Origin: Burkholderia sp. IMCC1007
Lineage (GTDB): Bacteria; Pseudomonadota; Gammaproteobacteria; Burkholderiales; Burkholderiaceae
Direction: 5' to 3'
Length of the DNA stretch: 32,305 nt
NCBI RefSeq assembly: GCF_027257875.1
Contig: NZ_JAPVQY010000076.1
Span: 1-32,305 of the forward strand
Shown: in pieces, positions 1-8,200 of the stretch
Position numbering within the stretch: the first letter of the stretch is position 1
How the letters are laid out: every line of letters starts with the position of its first letter
Translations under genes and position numbers: made by a program
Notes under the pieces: model-generated
The model's database searches: none
The model's input: only the letters and a program-made list of their open reading frames with translations
What the model was told of the DNA's origin: nothing

Positions 1-50
1 TGCACGGCCGTCACGCCCGCGCGGAAACCGACGCCGAGCGCGACGCGCAT
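1..50 (-). CDS. cobE: CobE-like cobalamin biosynthesis protein, N-terminal fragment cut by window edge
   Basis: Only the first 16 codons are visible, reading MRVALGVGFRAGVTAV from an ATG at 50-48 toward the left edge. The start overlaps the cobA stop in a TGATG arrangement, which indicates translational coupling. The short beta-strand plus glycine pattern (VALGVGFRxG) resembles the start of CobE / the C-terminal domain of CbiG, and cobE next to cobA is a common arrangement. The identification rests on 16 residues and on context, so it is tentative. Confidence 0.45.
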   Translation of the reverse strand, partial: MRVALGVGFRAGVTAV

Positions 51-799
51 CAGGCGCCGCCGCCGAGCGCGGCGCGCACGGCCGGGTCGCCGGCGAGCGC
101 CGCGACGCGGCCGATCACGACGATCGCCGGCGAACCGATGCCGGTCGCAGCGACGCGTTCGACCACCGTATCGAGCGTCGCGAGCACGTGCCGCTGCCCG
201 TCGCGCGTCGCATTCTCGATCGCCGCGCACGGCGTGTCGCCGGCCAGCCCGCCGTCGCGCAGCGCGGCCGCGATCGCGTCGAGCCGGCGTATGCCCATGT
301 AGATCACGATCGTCATCCGCGTGGCGGCCAGCGCGCGCCAGTCGGGCTCGTCGGTGCCCGCGCCGTGGCCCGTGACGAAGATCACGCCCTGCGCGTCGCC
401 GCGATGCGTGACCGGAATGCCGAGCGCGGCCGGCGCGGCGATGCCGGCCGTGATGCCGTTGACGACTTCGACCGGGAAACCGGCCGCGCCGAGCGCCAGC
501 AATTCCTCGCCGCCGCGGCCGAACACGAACGGATCGCCGCCCTTGAGCCGCGCGACGCTGCGGCCCGCGCGCAGGTGCGCGAGCATCGCGGCGACGATCG
601 CGTCCTGCGGCGTCGACGCATGGCCACCACGCTTGCCGACATGCTCGATGCGCGCATCGGCACGCGCGTGGCGCAGCACGTCGGGATTCACGAGATCGTC
701 GACGAGCAGCACGTCGGCCGCGCCGATCGCGCGTACGGCCTTCAGCGTCAGCAGATCGGCGTCGCCGGGGCCGGCGCCGACGAGCCACGCGCGGCTCAT
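50..799 (-). CDS. cobA: Uroporphyrinogen-III C-methyltransferase (SUMT)
   Basis: This enzyme transfers two methyl groups from S-adenosylmethionine to uroporphyrinogen III (C2 and C7) to give precorrin-2, the entry point to corrin synthesis; it is cytoplasmic. The 249-aa protein begins MSRAWLVGAGPGDADLLTLKA, the glycine-rich N-terminal motif of the tetrapyrrole methylase family. It also carries the SUMT signature KGGDPFVFGRGGEE near residue 85 and VNGITAGIAAPAALGIPVTHR further on. The length is normal for a stand-alone SUMT with no CysG-type dehydrogenase domain. The open frame extends further upstream to 1219, but that part runs through the riboswitch. The ATG at 799 is preferred because it begins exactly at the conserved domain. 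The stop overlaps the start of the cobE-like gene. Expression is probably controlled by the cobalamin riboswitch at 979-1163. Confidence 0.95.
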   Translation of the reverse strand: MSRAWLVGAGPGDADLLTLKAVRAIGAADVLLVDDLVNPDVLRHARADARIEHVGKRGGHASTPQDAIVAAMLAHLRAGRSVARLKGGDPFVFGRGGEELLALGAAGFPVEVVNGITAGIAAPAALGIPVTHRGDAQGVIFVTGHGAGTDEPDWRALAATRMTIVIYMGIRRLDAIAAALRDGGLAGDTPCAAIENATRDGQRHVLATLDTVVERVAATGIGSPAIVVIGRVAALAGDPAVRAALGGGA

Positions 800-900
800 C
801 GCGGGCGGCACGGCGCGCACCGTGTCGAAACAGTGGAAAGGGAAAAGCGGGCGGCACATCGGCGGCCGACGGACAGGCAAGACATGATCGATCGAGCGAA

Positions 901-918
901 GCCCGCGCGAGCGCGGGC
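901..918 (-). other. Strong GC hairpin between riboswitch 1 and cobA
   Basis: Seven-bp perfect inverted repeat (GCCCGCG / CGCGGGC, 4-nt loop) lying 60 nt downstream of the riboswitch aptamer in the cobA leader. It has no convincing run of T after it on the minus strand. It may be part of the expression platform of the riboswitch, but it is not a clear intrinsic terminator. Confidence 0.35.
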
Positions 919-978
919 GGAATGCGCACCCCATCCGTCCCCCGCGGATCGGGCGTTCGGCGAGCGTCGGGCTCACCC

Positions 979-1163
979 CTTGCGTCGGCCGGTATCCGGG
1001 CTGGCCGCTTGCCAGGCCGCAGCCTTCCCGCCCGCTGAAGGGCAGTGGCATCGCGGGCGGCCTGCGCGCGGGCGGGGGAACCGCGTCGCGCGGGCGGCGT
1101 ACCGTTGCGGGGACAGCACAGGCCGGGCGGATGTCCGCCTCCTGTTTCCCGTTTAACTGCAAG
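979..1163 (-). ncRNA. Cobalamin riboswitch 1 (cobA leader)
   Basis: Read on the minus strand, the aptamer starts with a possible P1 strand CTTGC (1163-1159), then the conserved GTTAAACGGGAA segment. The central core CTGTCCCCGCAACGGT and GCCACTG...GGGAAGGC follow, then the B12 box AGCCCGGATACCGGCC (1002-987) and the closing P1 strand GCAAG (983-979). These are the hallmarks of the AdoCbl riboswitch class. It faces cobA, whose start is 180 nt downstream. By family knowledge, cofactor binding should lower expression of cobA and the genes behind it. A weak promoter (TATCGT -10 near 1207-1212 on the minus strand) could lie just upstream. Positions 800-978 between aptamer and cobA hold only the GC hairpin noted separately. 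Confidence 0.93.
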
Positions 1164-1272
1164 CGCGGAATGCGCATGCGAGCACCGAACGCGGCGCATA
1201 CGATAGCACAGGCGCGCAACGCGCAAGCCGCCCGGCGGACCGGCTGCGCGGGGCGTCGGCGCTGTCCCGAGG

Positions 1273-3411
1273 TCAGAACTTGTACGCCGCCGTCAGCGTG
1301 AACGTGCGTGGTGAACCGGGCATGATCTGCGCGAGGCCCGTCGCATTCGCGTAGTAGTCGCGATCGGTCAGGTTGACGGCCGCCAGCGTCACCTCGAAGT
1401 CGCGCGTGCGATATCCGGCCTTGGCGTCCCAGCGGACGTAGGCGGGCAGTTCGAGCAGGTTGTCGCGATCCGCGTAACGCGCGCCTTCGTACACGAGCCC
1501 GAGTTCGGCGAAAAATCCGCGCAGCGGCGCATGGCTGACGAACAGGCTGCCGTTCGCCCCGGACACGCCCGCCGAACGCTTGCCCGCGTACTTCGGCTCA
1601 GCGTCGACCACCCGCGCGTGTTGCCAGCCGATGCCGCCGCGGACGAACCAGTCGCCCGTCAGCCGGCCGGCGACGCCCAGTTCCAGGCCGCGATTGCGCT
1701 CGAGGCCGGTGAGGTCGAAAAACCCCGGCCGAACCGGATCGGCGACGCGGCGGTTGTACAGATCGAGCTGAAACAGCGCGAGCGTCGTGCTCAGCGCGCC
1801 GTCGCGCCAGTCGCTTTTCACGCCGATCTCGTACTGGCGGCTGTATTGCGGGCCGAGATCGTTGGCGTTGCCGCGCGCGTCGGGCGTGATGCCGATCAGG
1901 TCGCCGCCGACGGGCGAGAAGTTCTTGCTGTACGACGCATACACGCTGTGCGCGCCGACGGGCGACCACACGATGCCGAGCCGCGGGCTCCATGCCGTCG
2001 TCGTGCGCCGCGAACGCAGATCGTTCAGCACGTTGGTCGAATCGACGTCGAAACGTTCGCCGCGCAGGCCGCCGAGCAGCTTCCACGCTCGCCCGAGGTC
2101 GATGCGATCCTGCGCGAAGATCGCATAGTCGCTGACGCGGTGGCGGTTCATCGCATACGGGCGCGGCGCCGAGCCGGCCAGTGCGAGACGATCCGGTCCG
2201 GTAATCGGGACCGGCGCCGCGTCGTCCTGCCAGAGCGTCGGGCTGCGTTTCTGCCAGCCGTATTCGACGCCGAACAGCAGATGATGCACGCCGGGCCCGG
2301 TCGCGACCTTGCCGCCCAGTTCGACGCCGGTCTGCACGTTCAGATGCGTCATGTCCTGCAGGTAGCGCGCCCGTTGCACGCGCCGGTAGTCGCGCGGCTT
2401 CGTGATGTAGCTTTGCGTGACGTAGGTATTGTCGAAGGTGCTGCGCAAGTCCAGCACACCCAGCGTATGACGCAGTTCCCAACCGCCATCGAACGCATGC
2501 GTGAAGACCGATCGCCAGTTCATGTTTTCGTCGCGGATGGTGTCGCGGCCGGCCGCGCCGAAGAAGGTCGCGCGCGGCGCGGACGGCAGCGAGAACGCGA
2601 CCGGCTTGCCTGCCGCGTCGACCGCGGCGACCGGCGCCGGCATGCCGCGATCGGGCACGCGTCGGTACGCGTCGTATTCGAACTGCAGCAGCCAGCTGCG
2701 CCGCGCGTCCCGCCATTTGATCGACGGCGCGACGTACTGGCGCGTGCCGTCGACGTGGTCGCGGAAGCTGCCCGCGTGTTCGCGTCCGGCATTGAGCCGC
2801 ACGCTCCATGCGCTCGACAGCCTCCGGTTCAGATCGACCGACGCGCCGAGCCGTCCATAACTGCCGGTCGCTGCCGACAGATGTCCGAAGTTCTCCGGCA
2901 ACGGCTGCTTGGTGATCCGGTTGATGACGCCGCCGCCGCTGCCGCGCCCGTACAGCGCCGCCGCCGGCCCCTTCAGTACTTCGACGCGCTCGATGTTGCC
3001 GAGACTGCGCACGTATTGCGCGTCGTCGCGCATACCGTCGAGCAGCAGGTCGCCCGCGGCGGAAAAGCCGCGGATACGGAACGAATCGAAGCGCGTGTCC
3101 GACGTATTGGACACACCCGGCACGCCGGCCAGCGCGTCGGCCAGCGTGCGGCCGCCATAGGACAGCGTTTCCTCGACCGCGACGCTGTCGATCGTTTGCG
3201 GTACGTCGCGCGGATCGCTCGCGGTGCGGGTTGCCGTGCTCACGCTTTCGGCGCGCGGATCGTTCGGATGACGGCGGCTGCGCACGTCGACCGCGGGCAG
3301 TTCGTCGTCGAACTCGGCCGCCGGGGCAGGGACGGACGCAACGCCGGCGATCGAGCACAGCGACAGGGCCAGCGCAGGAAAGCGCCTCCCGGATATCTGT
3401 CGTTTCGACAT
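1273..3411 (-). CDS. TonB-dependent siderophore receptor
   Basis: Outer-membrane, TonB-energised receptor for uptake of a ferric siderophore. The 712-aa precursor has an N-terminal signal (RRFPALALSLCSIAGVASVPAPAA, so export is expected). A possible TonB box (ELPAVDVRS) lies near residue 40. The plug domain shows RIRGFSAAGDLLLDGMRDD and ERVEVLKGPAAALYGRGSGGG, both typical of the Fiu/FhuE/FpvA group. A 22-strand beta-barrel ending in aromatic F (TAAYKF) follows. The length matches the family. The ligand cannot be read from sequence; the plug resembles catecholate receptors most, which is inference. The gene stands alone on the minus strand, divergent from the riboswitch-controlled cobW unit. 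A Fur-box-like sequence at 3505-3523 suggests iron repression rather than B12 control. Confidence 0.93.
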   Translation of the reverse strand: MSKRQISGRRFPALALSLCSIAGVASVPAPAAEFDDELPAVDVRSRRHPNDPRAESVSTATRTASDPRDVPQTIDSVAVEETLSYGGRTLADALAGVPGVSNTSDTRFDSFRIRGFSAAGDLLLDGMRDDAQYVRSLGNIERVEVLKGPAAALYGRGSGGGVINRITKQPLPENFGHLSAATGSYGRLGASVDLNRRLSSAWSVRLNAGREHAGSFRDHVDGTRQYVAPSIKWRDARRSWLLQFEYDAYRRVPDRGMPAPVAAVDAAGKPVAFSLPSAPRATFFGAAGRDTIRDENMNWRSVFTHAFDGGWELRHTLGVLDLRSTFDNTYVTQSYITKPRDYRRVQRARYLQDMTHLNVQTGVELGGKVATGPGVHHLLFGVEYGWQKRSPTLWQDDAAPVPITGPDRLALAGSAPRPYAMNRHRVSDYAIFAQDRIDLGRAWKLLGGLRGERFDVDSTNVLNDLRSRRTTTAWSPRLGIVWSPVGAHSVYASYSKNFSPVGGDLIGITPDARGNANDLGPQYSRQYEIGVKSDWRDGALSTTLALFQLDLYNRRVADPVRPGFFDLTGLERNRGLELGVAGRLTGDWFVRGGIGWQHARVVDAEPKYAGKRSAGVSGANGSLFVSHAPLRGFFAELGLVYEGARYADRDNLLELPAYVRWDAKAGYRTRDFEVTLAAVNLTDRDYYANATGLAQIMPGSPRTFTLTAAYKF

Positions 3412-3504
3412 GGAATCTAAGGATGACTGAGTGATTGCCTCACATTGCCGTTGCGTGGTAGTTTCGTTGTTGTCGGGTGAAGTTTATCTCGATCAGTTGA
3501 AAAC

Positions 3505-3523
3505 GACAATCATTCGCATTCGC
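3505..3523 (-). promoter_or_regulatory. Putative Fur box upstream of the siderophore receptor
   Basis: On the minus strand the 19-mer GCGAATGCGAATGATTGTC matches the classic Fur consensus (GATAATGATAATCATTATC) at 13 of 19 positions. It lies about 95 bp before the receptor ATG. A possible -35/-10 pair (TTGTCG, 17 bp, TAAACT) starts inside it, so bound Fur would block the promoter. The receptor function agrees with iron control. Not experimentally shown. Confidence 0.55.
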
Positions 3524-3550
3524 TGCGCGTTGTTCGCCTTGATGCTCGCC

Positions 3551-3579
3551 TTGACGCTCCCCGCCCCGCCGCCTACACT
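3551..3579 (+). promoter_or_regulatory. Sigma70-type promoter of the cobW operon
   Basis: TTGACG (3551-3556), a 17-bp spacer, then TACACT (3574-3579): five and four of six consensus bases at ideal spacing. The predicted transcript start is near 3586, shortly before the riboswitch aptamer, which is where a riboswitch leader promoter should be. Prediction from sequence only. Confidence 0.5.
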
Positions 3580-3614
3580 CGCACGCGTTTTGGTGCTCGC
3601 GCGCGCCGCTCCGG

Positions 3615-3830
3615 CGCACGCAGTTAAACGGGAAACAGGGCGCGCGACTGCACCGCAGTCGAGCCAACCTGTGCTGCCCCCGCAACGGTAAGCGAACGCG
3701 TCGCGCGCAGCGCGATGCAGCGCCGCTTCGCCGCATGCCTGCCGCATGCGGACGACCGCCACTGGATGCCGCGCATCCGGGAAGGCGAAGCGGCGTGTTC
3801 GCCAGCCCGGATACCGGCCGAAACGTTGGG
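3615..3830 (+). ncRNA. Cobalamin riboswitch 2 (cobW operon leader)
   Basis: Conserved elements appear in order: GTTAAACGGGAA (from 3623), CTGTGCTGCCCCCGCAACGGTAAGC (3669-3693 region, the central core), CCACTGGATGC...GGGAAGGC, and the B12 box AGCCCGGATACCGGCC at 3804-3819. The 5' block and B12 box are identical to those of riboswitch 1, so the two aptamers are probably related by duplication. It faces cobW (start 4168), with about 340 nt between. A perfect 7-bp hairpin (3836-3855) directly follows the B12 box and is a candidate expression-platform element. End coordinates are approximate because P1 is not obvious. Confidence 0.93.
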
Positions 3831-3835
3831 GTTCA

Positions 3836-3855
3836 GCGCCGCGGGGAGGCGGCGC
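3836..3855 (+). other. Hairpin directly after riboswitch 2
   Basis: Perfect inverted repeat GCGCCGC / GCGGCGC with a 6-nt GGGGAG loop, 16 nt after the B12 box. The loop resembles a Shine-Dalgarno sequence and no T-run follows. It may take part in the ligand-dependent fold. The role is inferred from position only. Confidence 0.35.
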
Positions 3856-4025
3856 ATCGTCCACGGCCGCAGCACGCCCGACGCCCGATGGTTTCCCGCT
3901 TTCTCCGCCGATTTGCCCGCCGCGCGTGCGCGCCCGGGCCGGCGCGACGAACGGCAGGCGGCGCGGGCAGGGCCGGCGACGGCCGTGTTGGCATCCACCA
4001 TGTCGACCGTTTGCAAGGAAGCGTC

Positions 4026-4142
4026 ATGTCCGATTCGTCGTTCCGTCCGTTCAGCGGCCGTCCGTCCGGACTGCGCCGTGACCTCCCCGCGATCCGCCAG
4101 ATGACATGCCGCGCCGCATTCGACGCGACGATCCCGGCCTGA
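4026..4142 (+). CDS. Possible small protein (38 aa) between riboswitch 2 and cobW
   Basis: ATG at 4026 preceded by a good ribosome binding site (AAGGAAG, 5-6 nt spacing), ending in TGA at 4142, 25 nt before cobW. About 80 percent of third codon positions are G or C, like true genes of this genome. The product starts MSDSSFRPFSGRPSGLRRDL, is basic, has one Cys and no membrane segment or signal peptide. I recognise no family. It could be a leader peptide coupled to cobW translation, a small cobalt- or CobW-related protein, or a chance frame. Conservation at this position in related genomes would decide. Confidence 0.4.
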   Translation: MSDSSFRPFSGRPSGLRRDLPAIRQMTCRAAFDATIPA

Positions 4143-4167
4143 TTCCATTTCCGCCACAGGACCTACC

Positions 4168-5256
4168 ATGACCCTACGCAAGCTGCCCGTCACGATCGTC
4201 ACGGGCTTTCTCGGCAGCGGCAAGACCACGCTGATGCGCCATATCCTGCAGCACGCCGAAGGCCGCCGCATCGCGGTGATCGTCAACGAATTCGGCGAAC
4301 TCGGCATCGACGGCGAAATCCTGAAGGGCTGCGGCATCGGCTGCGACGATGCCAACGGCGCACAGGGCGAAGCGTCGGGCCAGCTGTACGAACTCGCGAA
4401 CGGCTGCCTGTGCTGCACCGTGCAGGAAGAGTTCTATCCGGTGATGGAAGCGCTCGTCGAGCGCCGCGCGGATATCGACCACGTACTGATCGAAACGTCG
4501 GGCCTCGCGCTGCCGAAGCCGCTCGTGCAGGCGTTCAACTGGCCGACGATCCGCAACAGCTTCACGGTCGACGCGGTCGTGACCGTCGTCGACGGGCCGG
4601 CCGCCGCGAGCGGCCAGTTCGCGGAAAACCCGCAGGCCGTCGACGCGCAGCGGCGCGCCGATCCGAACCTCGACCACGAATCGCCGCTGCACGAACTGTT
4701 CGCCGATCAGTTGTCGTCGGCCGATCTCGTGATCGTGAACAAGGCCGACCTCGTCGGCGATGCGCAGTTCGCCGAAGTCGAAGCCGCGATCCGCGAAGAA
4801 ATCCCGCCGCAGGTGAAGATCGTGCGCGCGACGCGCGGCGAGCTCGATCTCGCGATGCTGCTCGGGCTCGAATCGGCGTCGGAGGAAACGATCCATCTGC
4901 GTCACGACCATCACGGCTCGGCCGACGACGGCGATCACGACCACCATCACGACGATTTCGATTCGGTCGTCGTGTCGGGCGACGCGGGTTCGCGCGAAGC
5001 GACGATCGCCGCGCTGCAGCGCGTGGTCGAGACGCACACGATCTATCGCGCGAAAGGCTTCGCGGCGCTGCCCGATGCGCCGATGCGGCTCGTGATCCAG
5101 GGCGTCGGCCGCCGCTTCGACAGCTATTTCGACCGCCGCTGGCAGGACGGCGAAACGCGCGCGAGCCGCTTCGTGCTGATCGGCGAGGAGCTCGACGCAG
5201 CCGCGCTGCAACGCGCGTTCGACGCCGCGTGCGCGGCCCAGACGCAACAGGCGTAA
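4168..5256 (+). CDS. cobW: CobW GTPase, cobalt metallochaperone for cobalamin synthesis
   Basis: COG0523-family G3E GTPase believed to supply Co(II) to the cobaltochelatase. The 362-aa protein has a Walker A loop GFLGSGKTT at residues 13-21. The metal-binding CLCC motif (CxCC) is at 80-83 and the guanine-specificity motif NKAD at 191-194. A His/Asp-rich stretch (HDHHGSADDGDHDHHHDDF) lies around 246-265, before the CobW C-terminal domain, and is a likely extra metal-binding segment. An acidic/Cys insertion (CGIGCDDANG) near residue 55 is typical of the CobW subgroup. It is the first large gene of the operon after riboswitch 2, with SD-like ACAGGACC before the ATG, and is followed after 6 nt by cobN. 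The partnership with the chelatase is inferred from this gene order and from family knowledge. Confidence 0.95.
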   Translation: MTLRKLPVTIVTGFLGSGKTTLMRHILQHAEGRRIAVIVNEFGELGIDGEILKGCGIGCDDANGAQGEASGQLYELANGCLCCTVQEEFYPVMEALVERRADIDHVLIETSGLALPKPLVQAFNWPTIRNSFTVDAVVTVVDGPAAASGQFAENPQAVDAQRRADPNLDHESPLHELFADQLSSADLVIVNKADLVGDAQFAEVEAAIREEIPPQVKIVRATRGELDLAMLLGLESASEETIHLRHDHHGSADDGDHDHHHDDFDSVVVSGDAGSREATIAALQRVVETHTIYRAKGFAALPDAPMRLVIQGVGRRFDSYFDRRWQDGETRASRFVLIGEELDAAALQRAFDAACAAQTQQA

Positions 5257-5262
5257 CGCACG

Positions 5263-8200
5263 ATGCATTTGCTGCGCACCACGCCGGGCGGCTTCGTCGA
5301 CGATACGCAGGGCGTCGTCCGGATCGACCAGCAGCCGGCCGACATCGTGATCCTGAGCTCGGCCGACACGACGCTGTCGCTGCTCGCGAGCGTCGTGCCG
5401 ACGATGCCGGCGGGTTTTCCGAGCGTACGGCTCGCGAACGTCACGTTCCTGCGGCAGCCGGCCTCGGTCGACTTCTATGTCGACGACGTGCTGCGCCACG
5501 CGAAGACGGTCGTGATCGATCATCTCGGCGGCGAAGCGTACTGGCCGTACGGGATCGAGCAGGCCGTGTCGCTCGCGTCGAAGCAACGGCAATGGCTCGC
5601 GATGTTCTCGGGCGACCTGCAGGAAGACCCGAACCTCGTCGCGAAGAGCACGGTCGCGCCCGCGCTGTGCCGGCTGTGGTGGCGCTACCTGCGCGAAGGC
5701 GGACTGCACAACGCCGCCGCGCTGCTGCGCAGCATTGCATTCCATACGCTCGGTTTCGGCGACGAACCCGAGCCGCCGCGGCCGCTGCCGGCCGCGGCGC
5801 TGTATCACCCGGCGCGCGACCGCGCGAGCGTCGACGACTGGCGGCCGCGCTGGACGCCGGGCGCGCCGGTCGTCGCGATCCTGTTCTATCGCGCGCACTG
5901 GCAGGCCGCGAACACGGCCGTGTTCGATGCGCTCGCCGACGCGCTCGTGCGCGAAGGGCTCAATCCGCTGCCGATCGCGGTCACGTCGCTGAAGGACGCG
6001 GTGAGCCGTGAAGTCATCACGCAGCTCTGCGACACGCACGGCGTCGCGCTCGTGCTGAACACCACCGCGTTCGCGGCCGGCGCGATCGACAGCCCCGAGC
6101 CCGACGTGCTGGCCGGCGACGCGCCGGTGCTGCAGGTGATCCTGTCCGGCGGCAATCGCGACGCGTGGGTGGCGGACAACCAGGGGCTGCATGCACGCGA
6201 TATCGCGATGCACATCGCGCTGCCCGAAGTCGACGGGCGCATCGTCACGCGCGCGGTGAGCTTCAAGGGGCTCGCGTATCGTTGCCCGCACACCGAAGTC
6301 GACGTCGTCCGCTATCAGCCGGATGCCGAACGCATCGCGTTCGTCGCGGCGCTCGCGCGCGGCTGGTGCCGGCTGCGCACGCTCGACAATGCCGACAAAC
6401 GCATCGCGCTGATTCTCGCGAACTATCCGCAAAGCGAAGGGCGGATCGGCAACGGTGTCGGGCTCGATACGCCGGCATCCGCACTGCGCGTGCTTGCCGC
6501 GCTGCGCGACGCGGGCTACACGGTGGCCGACCTGCCACCCGACGGCGACGCGCTGATCGCGCAACTCACCGAAGGCGTGACCAACGATCCGGCCGTGCAC
6601 GCACGGCGCCCGGCGTTCCAGAGTTACGCGCTGGCCGACTACGTCGCGCGTTTCGCGCAGTTGCCGGCCACCGTGCGCGACGCGCTGAACGAACGCTGGG
6701 GGCCGCCCGAAGCGGATCCGACGCTGCGGCAGCGGCGCTTCACGATCGCGGGCTGGCGCGCGGGCAACGTGTTCGTCGGGATCCAGCCGTCGCGCTCGCG
6801 CGACGAGAACGACTACGCGAGTTACCACGACGCGGACCTCGTGCCGCCGCACGCGTATCTCGCGTTCTATTTCTGGCTGCGCGATGCATTCGGCGTCGAC
6901 GCGGTCATCCACCTCGGCAAGCACGGCAACCTCGAATGGCTGCCGGGCAAGAGCGTCGCGCTGTCCGACGCGTGCTGGCCCGACCTGACGCTCGGGCCGC
7001 TGCCGCACCTGTATCCGTTCATCGTCAACGATCCGGGCGAGGGCAGCCAGGCGAAGCGCCGCGCGCAGGCCGTGATCGTCGATCACCTGATGCCGCCGCT
7101 CACGCGCGCGGAAAACTACGGTCCGCTGCAGGATCTCGAGCGGCAGGTCGACGAGTACTACGAAGCGTTGATGGTCGACGCGCGGCGCGCGAAGCTGCTG
7201 CGCAAGACGATCCTCGCGACGATCGCCGAGCATCGGCTGCACGACGAGCTGAGCGTATCGCCGCCGCGCGACACCGGCGACGAGGACGCGCTGCTCACGC
7301 GCGTCGATGCGTGGCTGTGCGAACTGAAGGAAGCGCAGATTCGCGACGGGCTGCACGTGTTCGGCGCGTCGCCTGTCGATCGTCAGCGGCGCGACACGCT
7401 GCTCGCGCTCGCGCGCTTTCCGGTCGGCGACGGCAAGCGCGAACGGGCCGGGCTGATCGGCGCACTCGCGCGCGATCTCGCGCTCGGCGACGCGTTCGAT
7501 CCGCTCGCGGCCGACTGGGCCGCACCGTGGAGCGGGCCGCGGCCGGCCGTGCTGCAGGCGCTCGATGCGTCGCCGTGGCGCCATGCGGGCGATACGCGCG
7601 AGCGGCTCGAATGGCTCGCGCAACGGTGGCTCGACGGGCTGTGCTCGAGCGCTTGCGACGACGGCGGTCATGCCGGCGCTTCCGGCATCGACACGGCACC
7701 GCCCGGCGAATGGCCGCACACGCTCGCGGTGATCGAACGCGTGCGCTCGACGCTGATTCCCGCGCTCGATGCCTGCGGCGGCGAGGAAATGCGCCAGCTG
7801 CTGCGCGGGCTCGACGGCCGCTTCGTGCCGCCGGGGCCGAGCGGTTCGCCGTCGCGCGGGCGCCCCGACGTGCTGCCCACGGGCCGCAACTTCTATTCGG
7901 TCGACACGCGCGCGGTGCCGACGCAGGCCGCGTGGTCGCTCGGATTGAAATCCGCGCAGCAGCTGATCGAGCGCCATCTGCAGGATCACGGCGACTATCC
8001 GCGCGCGATCGGGCTGTCGGTGTGGGGCACCGCGACGATGCGCACCGGCGGCGACGACATTGCGCAGGCGTTCGCGCTGATCGGCGTGCGGCCGAAGTGG
8101 GCGCACGGCAGCCATCGCGTGACCGACTTCGAGATCCTGCCGATCGAGATCTTCGACCGGCCGCGCATCGACGTGACGCTGCGCGTGTCGGGCTTCTTCC

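Noticed and set aside
800..1219. N-terminal extension of cobA to 1219
   Set aside because: It would translate the cobalamin riboswitch; no family similarity before residue MSRAWLVG.
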